Source: Meconema thalassinum (taxonomy: Eukaryota; Arthropoda; Insecta; Orthoptera; Tettigoniidae). Taken from it: 64,000 nt of DNA. The notes under the pieces were generated by a model. That model had not been told where the DNA came from. It made no database searches and saw only the letters and a program-made list of their open reading frames with translations. The translations under genes and the position numbers were made by a program. Shown here piece by piece: positions 54,185-64,000 of this stretch (position 1 is the stretch's first letter; each line of letters opens with the position of its first letter). Location: positions 1,388,756,223 to 1,388,820,222 of the forward strand of contig OX336388.2 of NCBI GenBank assembly GCA_946902985.2, written 5' to 3'.

Positions 54185-54960
54185 AAAACCAAAGAGCGAC
54201 TATCGCATTGACAAGTGATGTGCGCGGTGCAATGTCACAGCGCAGGCCTGTCTGTCCATATGTCTGTAGTTGCCGAGCGAGTAAGCACAGTGTTCACTCC
54301 AGGATGTTGGGTGCTGCTGAATTCTACCTACTTCTGCCTATAGGGAATCATGAAGGATCACTGCCTGTACTACGTGAAGAAATTGAAATGGCGTGCCGAA
54401 CAATCCCTTTGGACGCTAGTCAAAACTTAAGTGCAGGTAATAATAATAATTTAAAAAATATTATAATGCCAAAGCGTTGGTCTGGCTAACATTTCGACCT
54501 TGTATGGGAAAATGACTTTCGTTTTACAGGAATGGGAATGGTACACAATATCTAACAAGACACTGTTATAAACAGCGAAAATGGCTGAGCGACAAAAAAA
54601 AAAAAAAAACAACCAGCTCAAAGGGACGTAAAACCAACAACAATCACCATGCGCAGCCGTGTGCAAATGCCCATAGGTCAATCCACTCACGTAATGAATA
54701 TACAGACGTTACCACAAGAGCTTTAGTTTGTTAATACTGGTACTGACTCGTACATTTCAAAACTTCGCAATGGTGCATATCAGTCCTTCCAAGAAAGAGC
54801 AGTGTTTAATATAAATAAGGATGCTGTTTCATTTAGGGGCTTATTATTTCTTGGTCATAAGTGGCGTGTATTTTGATATGTGCTGAATTATACTAATAAC
54901 CTGTGTCATAGTGCTGACTTAAGTAGCGTTTAGGCTTCTGACGGAGTTTCGATGTCCCAA
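54185..54960. repeat. Unclassified repeat Y, copy 2
   Basis: Aligns in order with 21486-22080 (see that entry). This copy has extra material near 54435-54480 and an A17 run near 54594-54611 followed by CGTAAAACCAACAACAAT, which looks like a later SINE tail. Confidence 0.6.
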
Positions 54961-55246
54961 AACTCTCCAACAGATAACCCGCGTCACGATGTGGGCTTAG
55001 TAATTAATTTAATGTAACCTAATAGCCCGTACAGTTATCGGAGTATTCAATCATACCATAGTAATTGGCTTAAATACTTTGGAATTATGCTTTTGAGTGT
55101 CACAAACCATTGAATAAATTCGTAATAACAACGATAAATGCCAGTAATGATTTTAGGCCAACTCTTTGATAACTTCAATCTCACGAAATCCTCCTTTATG
55201 GACTAAAGGAAACAACTAGATCTTTGTTGAGGTTGATGATTAATGA

Positions 55247-55560
55247 TTCAGAGGCTTTTCGACATCATGGTCATGTAAAACCCCGTGCACTTGGGTGTGT
55301 AACGAATTTTACTGATAACCTGTGTTATTGTGATGGCTGTATTAGTGTGTGTATTTGTGATTCAGATTAGCATTGGGAAGGAGACGTCCGTGACCTTAAG
55401 TAAGGAACCATTCCGGCATTTGCCTGGACTATAGGTGGGGAAACCACGGAAAACGACTTCCAAGATGGCTGAGATGAGAATCGATACTTCTTCCTCTTCT
55501 CAGTTTTGCCTCACGAGGCTGGGTTACCCCGTTCCAGCCCTCAGAACAAATAACTAGATC
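55247..55560 (-). repeat. SINE A copy 3, head missing
   Basis: Shared tail (AGAGGCTTTTCGACATCATG, GTGCACTTGGGTGTGTAACG), then the SINE A middle block (GACCTTAAGTAAGGAACCAT, GGGGAAACCACGGAAAACGA). It stops before the tRNA-like head. Confidence 0.8.
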
Positions 55561-55627
55561 ACTTGCCTTCATGGAATTTGGAATGGACACGTGCGCTTCT
55601 TTGACACTATAGAGAGACTCATTTATG

Positions 55628-56020
55628 GCGGCTTCGATGGCGTAGTTGGTAGCATGCTGAGCTTCTATGCCCAAGATCGCGGGTTCAAACCCGGCCGAAG
55701 TCTTCGGATTTTTAAGAGCGTTAAAAATCCCTAAGTATGCCTACCTTCGGAGGGGAAGTAAAGCCGGCGGTCCCATGTCATAGATTTATGGCATGTTAAA
55801 GAACATTCCACTAATTACACCTGTGTGAAATTAAATTATATATAGGTTAAACATTTAACTAACGTTCTTAGGTTCCTACGTTCGTCGTCAAGAGCCGACT
55901 GCGGTGGTATCTGGTAACTAAGTTCTAAACTATTTGGTCGTTGACGGAGGCGTTTGGCGGCAAAAGTAGGAACTACTTGGAAATATTGAGAGTCTGCAGT
56001 CCTTACTTGAATTAAAAAAG
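55628..56020 (+). repeat. SINE B3, left part (split)
   Basis: Full tRNA-like head with good A box (ATGGCGTAGTTGG) and B box (GGGTTCAAACC) and body to TTGAATTAAAAAAG. The tail resumes at 57478 after about 1.46 kb of inserted sequence. The 11-bp target duplication ACTCATTTATG at 55617-55627 and 57607-57617 proves that both parts are one copy. Confidence 0.92.
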
Positions 56021-56342
56021 TCCTCTCAGCACGCCGGAAGGCGGAGGTAGATTTCATCGGGCAAACTTGGGAATAGGCGAAAATAGGCAGAATATGCAGG
56101 TTTTCGTTTTCATTTATTGCGAGAAAGTATTTTATAATTGGAGCTTAATTAACTTTGTTTTTCGTCATTTTATGCATATTTTAAACATTTTATTGTCTTA
56201 TGGGGACGGTAACCTTCTTGTCATTTGGGGTACATTTTTGTACTTGTGGTCACACTGTCCTTATGCAAGGTTTCGACATTGATGTGTAACTATCTAACGG
56301 TCTGTTACTTTTTCACGCAAAATTATATCTCCCGCAGAGATT

Positions 56343-56736
56343 TTGGTTGGTTCCTCAGTTTAGGGGCTGCGACAACGCGGTCAAGTAACCCCGTGTACTT
56401 TGGGTGAGTGTAGAATCTGTCTGATAAACAGTGTGAATTGTGATGGCTGTATTAGTCTGTTATTCAGGTAAGGACTGCAGACGGTCAATTTCACGCAGTA
56501 GTTCCTAATGTTGCTACCAGATACTACCGTCAACGACACCTAGCTCTGTACTTGGCTACGAGATGCCACCGCAACCAGCAACTCGCAACGAACGTTGGAT
56601 CTTCCCCTCCAAAGGAAAGCATACTGAGGGATTTTTAGCGCTCTTAGAACATCCGACGACTTCGGCCGGCTTTGAACCCGCGAACTTTGGCATAGAAGTT
56701 CTGCATACTACCAGTTACGTCACCGAGGCCGCTTCT
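56343..56736 (-). repeat. SINE B4 copy, internally deleted
   Basis: Reversed SINE B from tail (GGTTGGTTCCTCAGTTTAGG) to tRNA-like head (ACGTCACCGAGGCCGC). The block between CAACGAACGTTGGATC and CCCCTCCAAAGG is missing about 120 bases present in 59215-59666. Confidence 0.88.
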
Positions 56737-56780
56737 CACTTAGTCATATGGAAAACTAAATGTGATCGCGTGCAAGGTGC

Positions 56781-56841
56781 GTTGTCATGGCAACGTCTGA
56801 TGGCACATCCCTCATCAATTTAGTAGTGTTGCCATGGCAAC
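56781..56841. promoter_or_regulatory. Two X-box-like palindromes
   Basis: GTTGTCATGGCAAC (56781-56794) and the perfect palindrome GTTGCCATGGCAAC (56828-56841) match the RFX-factor X-box consensus, 47 bases apart. Both lie in transposon-derived DNA with no gene nearby, so regulatory function is not implied. Confidence 0.5.
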
Positions 56842-57477
56842 CTCTAATAGCTCTTGGCATTTTGTTATAATTCCGAAAGCATTTTTCTCATCCCTTGGCG
56901 TAATGGTGGGTCATATCAAAAATTCTTGCAGACAAAAGTTTTAGGTAATTATTAGGGGAATACTGTCCATTTTGTACGGTTTTGATATTGTGCCTATTAA
57001 GAGAGATATGATTAATGTTTCCCGAAAAACCCACTTTTTCCCCACCCCTTTGGTCAATGGTTGGTGCTATCAAAAAACTCTTCAAACATGAATTTTTGGG
57101 CCTTATTCGACACATAGTATGAACTTTGAATGGATTCGATATTTCAAACATTAAGAGAGTTATAGCGATATTTCACTTTTTCGAAAAAAGCCCCCCATTT
57201 TCACCCCCGTCGACCGATTGTGCCCATTAACGAACTCGACCGAGATTTTATAGGGATACATAGTATGTAAAATTTCAAATTGATTGGTGCAAAATTGCGG
57301 TAGTTATCGTGTCCACAAGAAAGTGATATATATATATACATAAATTATATATAAACTTTTTAACTGACGGTGGTTTTGGGGTCTAGGGGATGTGAAACGT
57401 GAAGATATGTCGAAATTTTCCGGAAGTCGAAACATGGTACCCATTGCAATAGTTAGCTTTCTAATGAAATCTACCTA

Positions 57478-57606
57478 ACAGATACAGACACTAATACAGT
57501 CATCATAATTAACACCGGTTATCAGAAAGATTCTACACACACCCAAAGTACACGGGGCTACATGACCGCGTTGTCACAGCCCCTAAACTAAGGAACCAAG
57601 CAACCA
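57478..57606 (+). repeat. SINE B3, right part (tail)
   Basis: CAGATACAGACACTAATACA through GACCGCGTTGTCACAGCCCC to the AACCAAGCAACCAAC end, followed by the 11-bp target duplication. Confidence 0.92.
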
Positions 57607-57849
57607 ACTCATTTATGACGGAAGGAATACAGGCCTCAGCAGAAAAAATTTCCCTCTCAGCAAAATCCATTAAGTGTAATCAGAACTAAGTTAAATTTCA
57701 TGTACAGACAAATTTAAAGGGCATAAAAATTACAAAACTGGAGATAAAACTGTATTCCCTTATAGGGATTCGGCATTTTTAACTTGAAGAAGAATACCGA
57801 AAGAAAATAGTTTTGAATACAAAATTTCGCTCCACAAACATAATTGATG

Positions 57850-58235
57850 TTGATTCTTGAGAGGCTTTGCGACATCGCAGTTATGTAGCCCCATGAACTT
57901 GGGTGTGTAAAATGTGTCCGATAATCGGTGCCACTGTGATGTCTGTATTAATGTGTGCATTTGTAATTGAGGTAGGATTTGGGTAGGACGCGGCTGTGGC
58001 CGTGGCCATCCCGGCATTTGCCTGGAGTAAAAATGGGAAACCATAGGAAAAACTACTTCTAGGATGGCTGAGGTGGGAATCAATCTCACCTCTTCTCAGT
58101 TTCTCCTCACGAGGCTGAGTGTACCCCGTTCGAGCCCTCAGACCAGAATTACGTTTCTTGGCAGAGCCGGGAATGAAAACCGGGCCTCCGCGGTGACATT
58201 CGAGAATGCTAGCCAGCACGCAACGAGGCGGACTA
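57850..58235 (-). repeat. SINE A copy 4, full-length
   Basis: Complete order: shared tail (GAGGCTTTGCGACATCGCAG...ATGTAGCCCC), middle block (CGCGGCTGTGGCCGTGG, GGGAAACCATAGG) and reversed tRNA-like head (GCAGAGCCGGGAATGAAAAC...CTAGCCAGC). Best copy for defining family A and its tail. Confidence 0.88.
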
Positions 58236-58239
58236 AATG

Positions 58240-58740
58240 TATGATTGAATAAATAGCATTATGCACTTAAAATCAGTCCAGTGCCCTTCCAAGATTTGTT
58301 ATGTTAGAAAAACTAGGCCTAACCCGCATGAGGTACGATAAGATATTCGGAGGATTTACTCTTTATTTCCGCATTAAATTCGGAAATACATTATTCAAAA
58401 AAGAATATGCATTTACTTTCTTTTTAATCTACGAGTGAGAAGAGTTATGTCAAAGGAAACTGTAAACTAGGAATTAAAAGATTATTTAATACATGAAAAT
58501 GTGATGGCAGTCGGGATTCAAACCAAGATCTCCCACTGTCCGGGTCACATGCAAAAATTTAGCAAATCAATAATTATTTAGGTAATAGCTGCGCACATGA
58601 GAGCAGTTTTTACATCTAATGCACCATGCGAAACTTAAATGTGGCATCAATTAATAAATTAGAATGCAGTAAAAATAAGTAATTTCAAACAGATTGTATC
58701 AATATTTTAAGTGAGTTAAGACAACGACGTGAGGACGCAT
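58240..58740. other. Non-coding stretch
   Basis: No gene. A lone reversed B-box-like word (GGGATTCAAACC, 58512-58523) suggests a tRNA-related scrap. Confidence 0.35.
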
Positions 58741-58751
58741 GTTCACATGTA

Positions 58752-58925
58752 TTTATCCCCCAGGGGCTCACAACTATTGGGTCATGGGTTGGCGACCACG
58801 GGACCCCCGCAGAGTCCGGCATTGCTTCCACTTACTTGTGCCGGGCTTTCCCACCCTCAACCATCCTTGGTCAAATCTTATTCCTTTCCCGCTTAAGGGA
58901 CTCCAAAAGGTTGCTCATGCTAATT
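58752..58925 (-). repeat. SINE C body fragment
   Basis: GGGTTGGCGACCACGGGACC is the reverse complement of 9890-9910 and the match extends about 70 bases (to GGCTCACAACTATTGGG). The remainder is unassigned. Confidence 0.55.
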
Positions 58926-59214
58926 TCCAATTTGTTATTTACCCTTTTCTCAGAAACTGTTAACAGGAACTAATCGACTTTTTCATGGATGTTTTTCAAG
59001 ACTCTCTCCTTACTTCGATACAAGCTTTTTGTGTAAAGAAAGGTATTTTTGTTAAAAATTGCACAATTTTAACAGCACTTTCAAGAACATTTCCGTCTAG
59101 AAAAAATTAAACTTAAGTAAAATTTGAAACACAGGCGTGTTAAAATACAACACTAATAAGGTAACAAGTAGTTCCGTGACGAACTAAAGTCCTACTTTAC
59201 TTAAAATTTAAGAT

Positions 59215-59666
59215 TGGTTGGTTCCTTAGTTTAGGGGCTGTGACAACGCGGACATGTAGCCCCGTGTACTTTTGGGTGTGCGTAGAATCTGATAACCGGT
59301 ATTAATTGTGATGACTGTATTAGTGTAGTAGTTCCTACTTTCGCTACCAAATGCCAACGTCCACGACACCTAGCTGTGAACTTCGCTACTACTAGATGCC
59401 AGCGCCCGGTGACGAACGTCGGAACTTAAGAGCATTAATCAAACCTAACCTACAAATTTTGGCTTCACACAAGTGTAGTTAGTGGAAGGTTATTTTTCAT
59501 GCCATAAATCTATGACACGGGATCGCCGGCTTTACTTCCCCTCCGAAGGAAGAAATACTGAGGGATTTTTAACGCTCTTAAAAATCCGAAGACTTCGGCT
59601 GGGTTTGAATCCGCGACCTTAGGCATAGAACCTCATCATGCTACCAACTACGCCACCGAAGCCGCC
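59215..59666 (-). repeat. SINE B5, full-length
   Basis: Reversed copy from tail to tRNA-like head (GCTACCAACTACGCCACCGA). It is flanked by a 12-bp duplication with one mismatch (AAAATTTAAGAT at 59203-59214, AAAATTTATGAT at 59667-59678). Confidence 0.92.
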
Positions 59667-59789
59667 AAAATTTATGATTCATGACAATGATTAATCTATA
59701 TAGAGACCCGTCTAGAATAATGACGAAATTAAGTTGGTAATAACTGAAATAATACTGAAATTTTTAATTAGTTCGAAATATACCTGAAA

Positions 59790-62000
59790 TAGTGTAGCCT
59801 AATGGAGCACTACAGTTGGCAGCCCTGGTTACTGAATATATTCTTAGTTCTATCTCTTAATGTACGGAATGCCCATACAAAATTTGGTTGAAATCCAATG
59901 GATAGTATGGACGTTACTTGCAGTTAAACATTGACTCTATTAGCGCACATATATTCATGTTGGCAACAATGTAATTCTAGTGTTGCTCGGAATTAATCTG
60001 AAATATTATGATCTATTGCTGTGCCAATTTTGGATGAAGTCCATTTGTAAGTATAGAAGTTACATGTATTTAACAAGTAGTTCCGTGAAGAACCAAAGCC
60101 TGTTTTCATATATCCTACTTATGTCAATTGCCACTATCAACATACAACATTTCAGTTTGATTGCTGTAATAGATTCGTAGATATTGAGAACCGACTATAT
60201 ATTTCGGAAGGTCGCCATTTTGGATGTAAGTTTTAGAGTTATGTACTGTTACATGAAGATTATTGTGTACGTGTAGTATTCAAACTTCAATCGCATTATA
60301 AGGAAACAAGAAGTAAAACCGAGATTTTAATATTCCGCACAGCTGCCATCTTGTGGTTATGGAAACAATTGAAATAAATTAGATGCCAGTGGATTAACAT
60401 TTGTATAAGGATTTACTGTAACAAGTTTCACTGCATTCGGATGGTTAAATTGCGAGAAACGTCCATGTTAATATTTATACTTCGCGTCGCCACCATGTTG
60501 GATTTGTGATCACCAGGTTATTGAAAGTCCTATAGGTGAAATTCTGTTCATAGCCCCTATGAACATTTAAAAAAAAAACAGTTAGATTGCTGTAATAGAT
60601 TCGTAGATATTGAGAACCGTCTATATATTTCGGATGGTCGCCATGTTGGAATGTTATATGTATAGGCCATAGAGTCATGTACCATTAAAGGAAAATTATT
60701 GCGTAGGTTCATTATTCAAACTTTCACTTCGATCGCATGATTACGACACAAGAAATAAAAACTTAATTTTAAAATTCGCATAGCCGCCATCTTGAGGTTA
60801 TGTAAACAATTGAACTAAATTAGATACCAGTGCATTACAATGTGTATAAACATTTGCTGAACCACGTTTCATTGCGTTTGGATCATTAAATCGCGAGAAA
60901 AGTCTATTTCAAACTTTCAACTTTACTTGTCCGCCATGTTCGTTTTGTAGTTAACCAGTTTTTGAGAGTCTCGTGGATGAACTTCCAGTAGTGCCCTTTA
61001 TCTCCGTACCAAATTTCAGGGTGATACCGGTAATAGTTTCAGAGATATAGAATGCCGGTGAAATATTTCGCACAGCCGCTACCTTGAGGTTATGTAAACA
61101 ATTAAACGAAGTTAGATGTCGGTGCATTACAATGTGTATAAACATATACTGTACCAAGTTCCATTGCGTTTGGTTGGTTAAATCGCGAGAAACGTGTATT
61201 TCATAGTCGCGACTTCGCTTGGCCACCATGTTGGTTTTGTAGTTACCAGATTTTCAAAAGTCACATAGGTGAACTTCTAGTAGTTTCCTTTATCACCATA
61301 CAAAATTCCAGGGTGATATCGGTAATAGTTTCGGAGATATTGAATGCTGGTGAAATATTTCGCACAGACACCATGTTGGATTGGTGAGACGTAACAAAAA
61401 TTGAAGGGCACGGTCGGGGTAGTCCGGAATAGTGCCATGAACTTACCGAGTTTCATTGAAATCGCTCCAGCCGTTTAGATTTTATTAGGGGGAGGGGGGG
61501 GGGGACACACGAATCACACATACAGGCAGACACACGGACAAAAGGTGATCTCATAAGCCTATTTTATCATAAATGAAAATAGGCAAAAAATTGGATCTAT
61601 CAGCAGACTTAGAATCATGTTGGCAGCACTGACGTACATTAGTTACTCCTAATTCATCTAGAATGTCCGGTACTATACGTATGCAAAGTGTAGAGCTGTT
61701 GGTTTAGATAATTTCAGATATATTGATATTAGGGTAAAAGAAATAGAGCATTTGTTAAAAGTTGGCAGCACTGGTTGCTCTTAAGAATACGCATAGTCAT
61801 ATCTGTTATGGTACACATAGCACATACAAAATTTGGTTGAAATCCAATTGATAGTATAGAAGTTACATGCATTTAAAATTTGGACCTATTAGCACGCTTA
61901 GAATCATGTTGGCAACACTGTTATGTATGGGCTACTCAAAATTAATCTGGAATGTTATTATCCATGTGTGTGCCAATTTTGGAACAGTTAGTATGCATGA
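59790..62000. repeat. Diverged tandem repeat region
   Basis: The phrase CATACAAAATTTGGTTGAAA followed by TCCAATnGATAGTATnGA occurs near 59875 and 61828. ATCATGTTGGCAnCACTG-type words occur near 59955, 61612 and 61905. The arrangement is of diverged repeats of the same unit, interrupted by repeat X copy 2. Non-coding. Confidence 0.6.
60098..61584. repeat. Repeat X copy 2, longer
   Basis: Begins GCCTGTTTTCAT and ends ATGAAAATAGGC, as copy 1. It contains more internal units, each with a GCCATnTTGG-like word (60220, 60345, 60492, 60643, 60785, 60932, 61223 and 61370 approximately), AATTTCAGGGTGATAnCGGT blocks and AAATCGCGAGAAA. The end carries GAGTTTCATTGAAATCGCTC and a G-rich tract, as copy 1. 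Confidence 0.75.
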
Positions 62001-62693
62001 TTCTGCCGCTTATTTAGATAATTTAAGCCAAGCATCTTCATTGATTATCCACAAAATACCACGTTCTTAATACCACGTTTATTATCTCCAGGTTACTTTA
62101 TGCATCTTTAACATTTGCAGAACATACAGAGACTTTCCGCATACTATCTTCGCGTATGTCACACCGCCAACAACCACATAAATTTGATCTGTACCTCAAT
62201 TAATTCAACAACCTATATGGTGCACCATATCAGGTTAAGTGACCATTGATAGTTTAGTGCCACGCTTTATAATAATTTCGTTCATTTAATGCTTTATATT
62301 TGGCTGATGAAGAAGACAAAAAATTGTTCATTAGTCCCTGAAACATGTACCGTTTCCAAGAACAAGTTTGTTAATAATTTTTTCATTAAAGTATTGATTC
62401 GGATGGGAATATAAACTTAAAAAGAACTGTATAAGCACATCAATACGGAACGATTATGAGTGATTTAAATCATAGAAACATGCTATTAACATACTCTTTT
62501 TCCATTTGAATCTCTAGCATGCATTTTGGTGTTGTTTAATGTTCTCCCTTGCTTCTAATGCAGCCTCTTTCTCAAACGTTTTAATTTGTATCTATCGGCT
62601 AGTTTAAAAAAAAAGGTGTGCTTTGGTGGGTTTACTAATAAGACGCACAATTGAGAGAAAGTACTGTATAGGGAAAGTAGCCTCAGGAATCTA
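62001..62693. other. Non-coding stretch
   Basis: AT-rich, no gene or clear repeat boundary. Confidence 0.4.
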
Positions 62694-62940
62694 TCTATAT
62701 ATTTAAAACACTAAGGTGAGTTTTGTTAACACGAGATTGAGAGAACGACAGAACCTATTTACTTCGTAGAGCACTCTAACGAAAGCTCTTGGCCTGTAGA
62801 TTTGCAGAGTGTCTCTAAAATAAACTAATATGTTACAGTACATTTTTAAATTAATATAGAAAATAGCAGAATTCTCGACCCTCACGCATGCGCACAATCC
62901 GCCTTGGCTCATGACAAAATGGCGGCGAGAAGTCTATTAA
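62694..62940 (+). mobile_element. Helitron-like 5' end, uninterrupted copy
   Basis: A|TCTATATATTTAAAACACTA then GAGTTTTGTTAACACGAGAT and TGAGAGAACG matches 11743-11785 joined to 15363-15560. It is the same family without the hAT insertion. It continues through CTCTTGGCCTGTAGATTTGC to CATGCGCACAATCCGCC. Confidence 0.65.
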
Positions 62941-63103
62941 AATGTATAAAGCTTCCATGTAATTGAAAACATACATTAACCAAGTTCTGACAATAAAATA
63001 TAGTAACAGTATGAACGTATACGAATGTGCAACATTGATTTTTTGTTAATAAAATGGATTATTTTCTTCAGACAGCAGGTTTTGAAGTTGGTGAATGGTT
63101 GCA

Positions 63104-63212
63104 TCTGCTGCTGAACGCGAGTGCGCGAATAGGTATTGGGTTAAGGTGACTGACTGTTGATTCAAGGAGCACAGGTTCGATCCCACCTCTCGCCATTTTT
63201 TTTTTTTTTTTA
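63104..63212 (+). other. tRNA-like relic with poly-T terminator
   Basis: GCGAGTG near the left can pair with CTCTCGC near 63190. GGTTAAGGTGAC resembles a D-arm, and CAGGTTCGATCCC is a good B box. The sequence then ends in about 17 T, a Pol III terminator. The T-arm stem is imperfect and no clean anticodon arm can be drawn, so it is not called a tRNA gene. It could be a pseudo-tRNA or SINE head. Confidence 0.4.
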
Positions 63213-63214
63213 CC

Positions 63215-63590
63215 ACTGAAATATTGTTTTATCAAGGAGTATTAGTAACGTTTTATGTCAGTTAAAGATACATATTTCTACATTCCCTCTCAATACGTTT
63301 TATTTCCTTTTTACCATTGCATTACAGCACGTGATGAAAAGAGCTATCTGTTGTCCTCAATACGCCGTGTGAATATCTGCTATCAGTTCCAGTAACTGAC
63401 CACTGATGGCAGTACCTCGCCCATAAAGTTCCAGTAACTGACAACAGATGGCAGCACCATTGCATCGATATATTTAAAACACAAGACATGGAGCGTTTTC
63501 ACGTGATAGTTATTTATGAGAATTATAAAGGAGGGGAATATTTTGTATGATGTTTCCACGATATGTATACTGGAATAGAGTTATAATAAT
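63215..63590. other. Non-coding stretch with short repeats
   Basis: GTTCCAGTAACTGACnACnGATGGCAG occurs twice (63386-63412 and 63428-63454). A Helitron-like TCGATATATTTAAAACAC start occurs at 63465. Confidence 0.5.
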
Positions 63591-64000
63591 AACGTTTTAT
63601 TGCGCACAAGTTGTGCAAAATTACAAATAATATGCAAGGTAAGATGCACTTCAGTCAATGCAGTAATCTATGATGGTCTTCCCTCTATTCCTACAATGAA
63701 GAACGTGATAACGTTCACAGATTCCGTCACACAGCTCACAGACACAGGTCGGGTCCGGATCATGGGATGTCTTTGTCTTGCACATTCTATGGTGGAAGCC
63801 GTGCACAACCAAAGAGGTCACAAAGTGCCGCAAGTCCTGGTTCGGTTCCATCCATGCTCTGATGATCATAGCCTCGGTCGAGTAGAACTCTTCCCAGATT
63901 TCCCTTCTTTTCAACGTTCTTTCTGCTAGAACCCTCTTCCAGTAGGTCGTAGTATGCAAAGCGAACTTGAATCTGAAATCCTCCATCAAGAAGGGTTCCC
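63591..64000 (-). pseudogene. LINE C-terminal fragment at window edge
   Basis: A minus-strand frame (about 112 aa, from 63989) shows AERTLKRREIWEEFYSTEAM, LVVHGFHHRMCKTKT and a DPTCVCELCDGICERYHVLHC knuckle-like end. This is typical of the region after RT/RNase H in R1/I/Jockey-like LINEs. The open frame continues past the right edge of the window. A 3'-end-only copy cannot be told from a longer one here. Confidence 0.65.

Larger units (their letters stand above)
56021..57477. mobile_element. 1.46-kb insertion inside SINE B3, unclassified
   Basis: Starts near TCCTCTCAGCACGCCGG and ends near TCTACCTAA. TC...CTRR would fit a Helitron but no terminal hairpin is obvious. It contains SINE B4 (56343-56736), two X-box palindromes near 56.8 kb and low-complexity text with (TA)n near 57330-57350. 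No coding capacity. Confidence 0.6.

Noticed and set aside
63104..63212. A functional tRNA gene.
   Set aside because: The T-arm stem has mismatches and no anticodon arm can be drawn.
1..64000. CRISPR arrays, operons, ribosome-binding sites or phage-type features.
   Set aside because: No regularly spaced repeats or bacterial gene structure. The elements present are eukaryotic.

Overview
This is a eukaryotic, gene-poor window made almost entirely of transposable elements and their debris. No host protein gene, rRNA or confident tRNA gene could be supported. The mix suggests a large insect genome: BEL/Pao and Ty3/Gypsy LTR elements, RTE-like and RNase H-bearing LINEs, Helitrons, hAT and Transib transposons, many tRNA-headed SINEs, and a TATA plus TCAGT core promoter of arthropod type. 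An orthopteran or other polyneopteran is my guess from the SINE style; that assignment is weak.

Layout. 0-3.3 kb: SINE fragments. 3.3-9.5 kb: a 5.8 kb BEL/Pao element (minus strand) that landed inside an older SINE; both target-site duplications (TSDs) are readable. 9.6-16.7 kb: a deep nest. A Helitron with a broken PIF1-like helicase sits inside a non-coding hAT. The hAT sits inside an older Helitron-like element, and everything lies between clusters of inverted motifs together with a MITE and three SINEs. 17.4-20.1 kb: a broken RTE-type LINE. 20.1-23.4 kb: SINEs and an unclassified repeat. 23.4-30.2 kb: a long, visibly G+T-rich non-coding segment bounded by a 39-bp direct repeat, plausibly a non-coding LTR element. 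30.5-37.0 kb: an apparently intact Ty3/Gypsy element with identical-looking 684-bp LTRs and one 1686-aa ORF. 38.2-42.0 kb: a SINE and a decayed second Gypsy lineage. 42.5-44.1 kb: a Transib element with RSS-like ends. 44.9-47.4 kb: four LINE fragments. 47.9-49.5 kb: a GC-rich unit with three overlapping ORFs between two promoter-bearing 86-bp repeats, which I could not identify. 49.8-50.5 kb: Helitron and LINE scraps. 50.9-53.8 kb: a hAT element with a perfect 8-bp TSD, itself hit by a SINE and a second repeat. 54-64 kb: SINEs, a SINE split by a 1.5 kb insertion, diverged tandem repeats carrying a recurrent GCCATnTTGG-like word, a Helitron-like end, and a LINE fragment running off the right edge.

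The elements interact as insertion targets rather than as a pathway. The autonomous-looking Gypsy and the nearly intact BEL are recent. The SINE families appear to share a 3' tail and so probably one LINE partner. The most unusual items are the GC-rich three-frame unit at 47.9-49.5 kb, the G+T-rich LTR-like element at 23.4-30.2 kb, the Transib carrying an unrelated-looking ORF, and the Helitron/hAT/Helitron nest.
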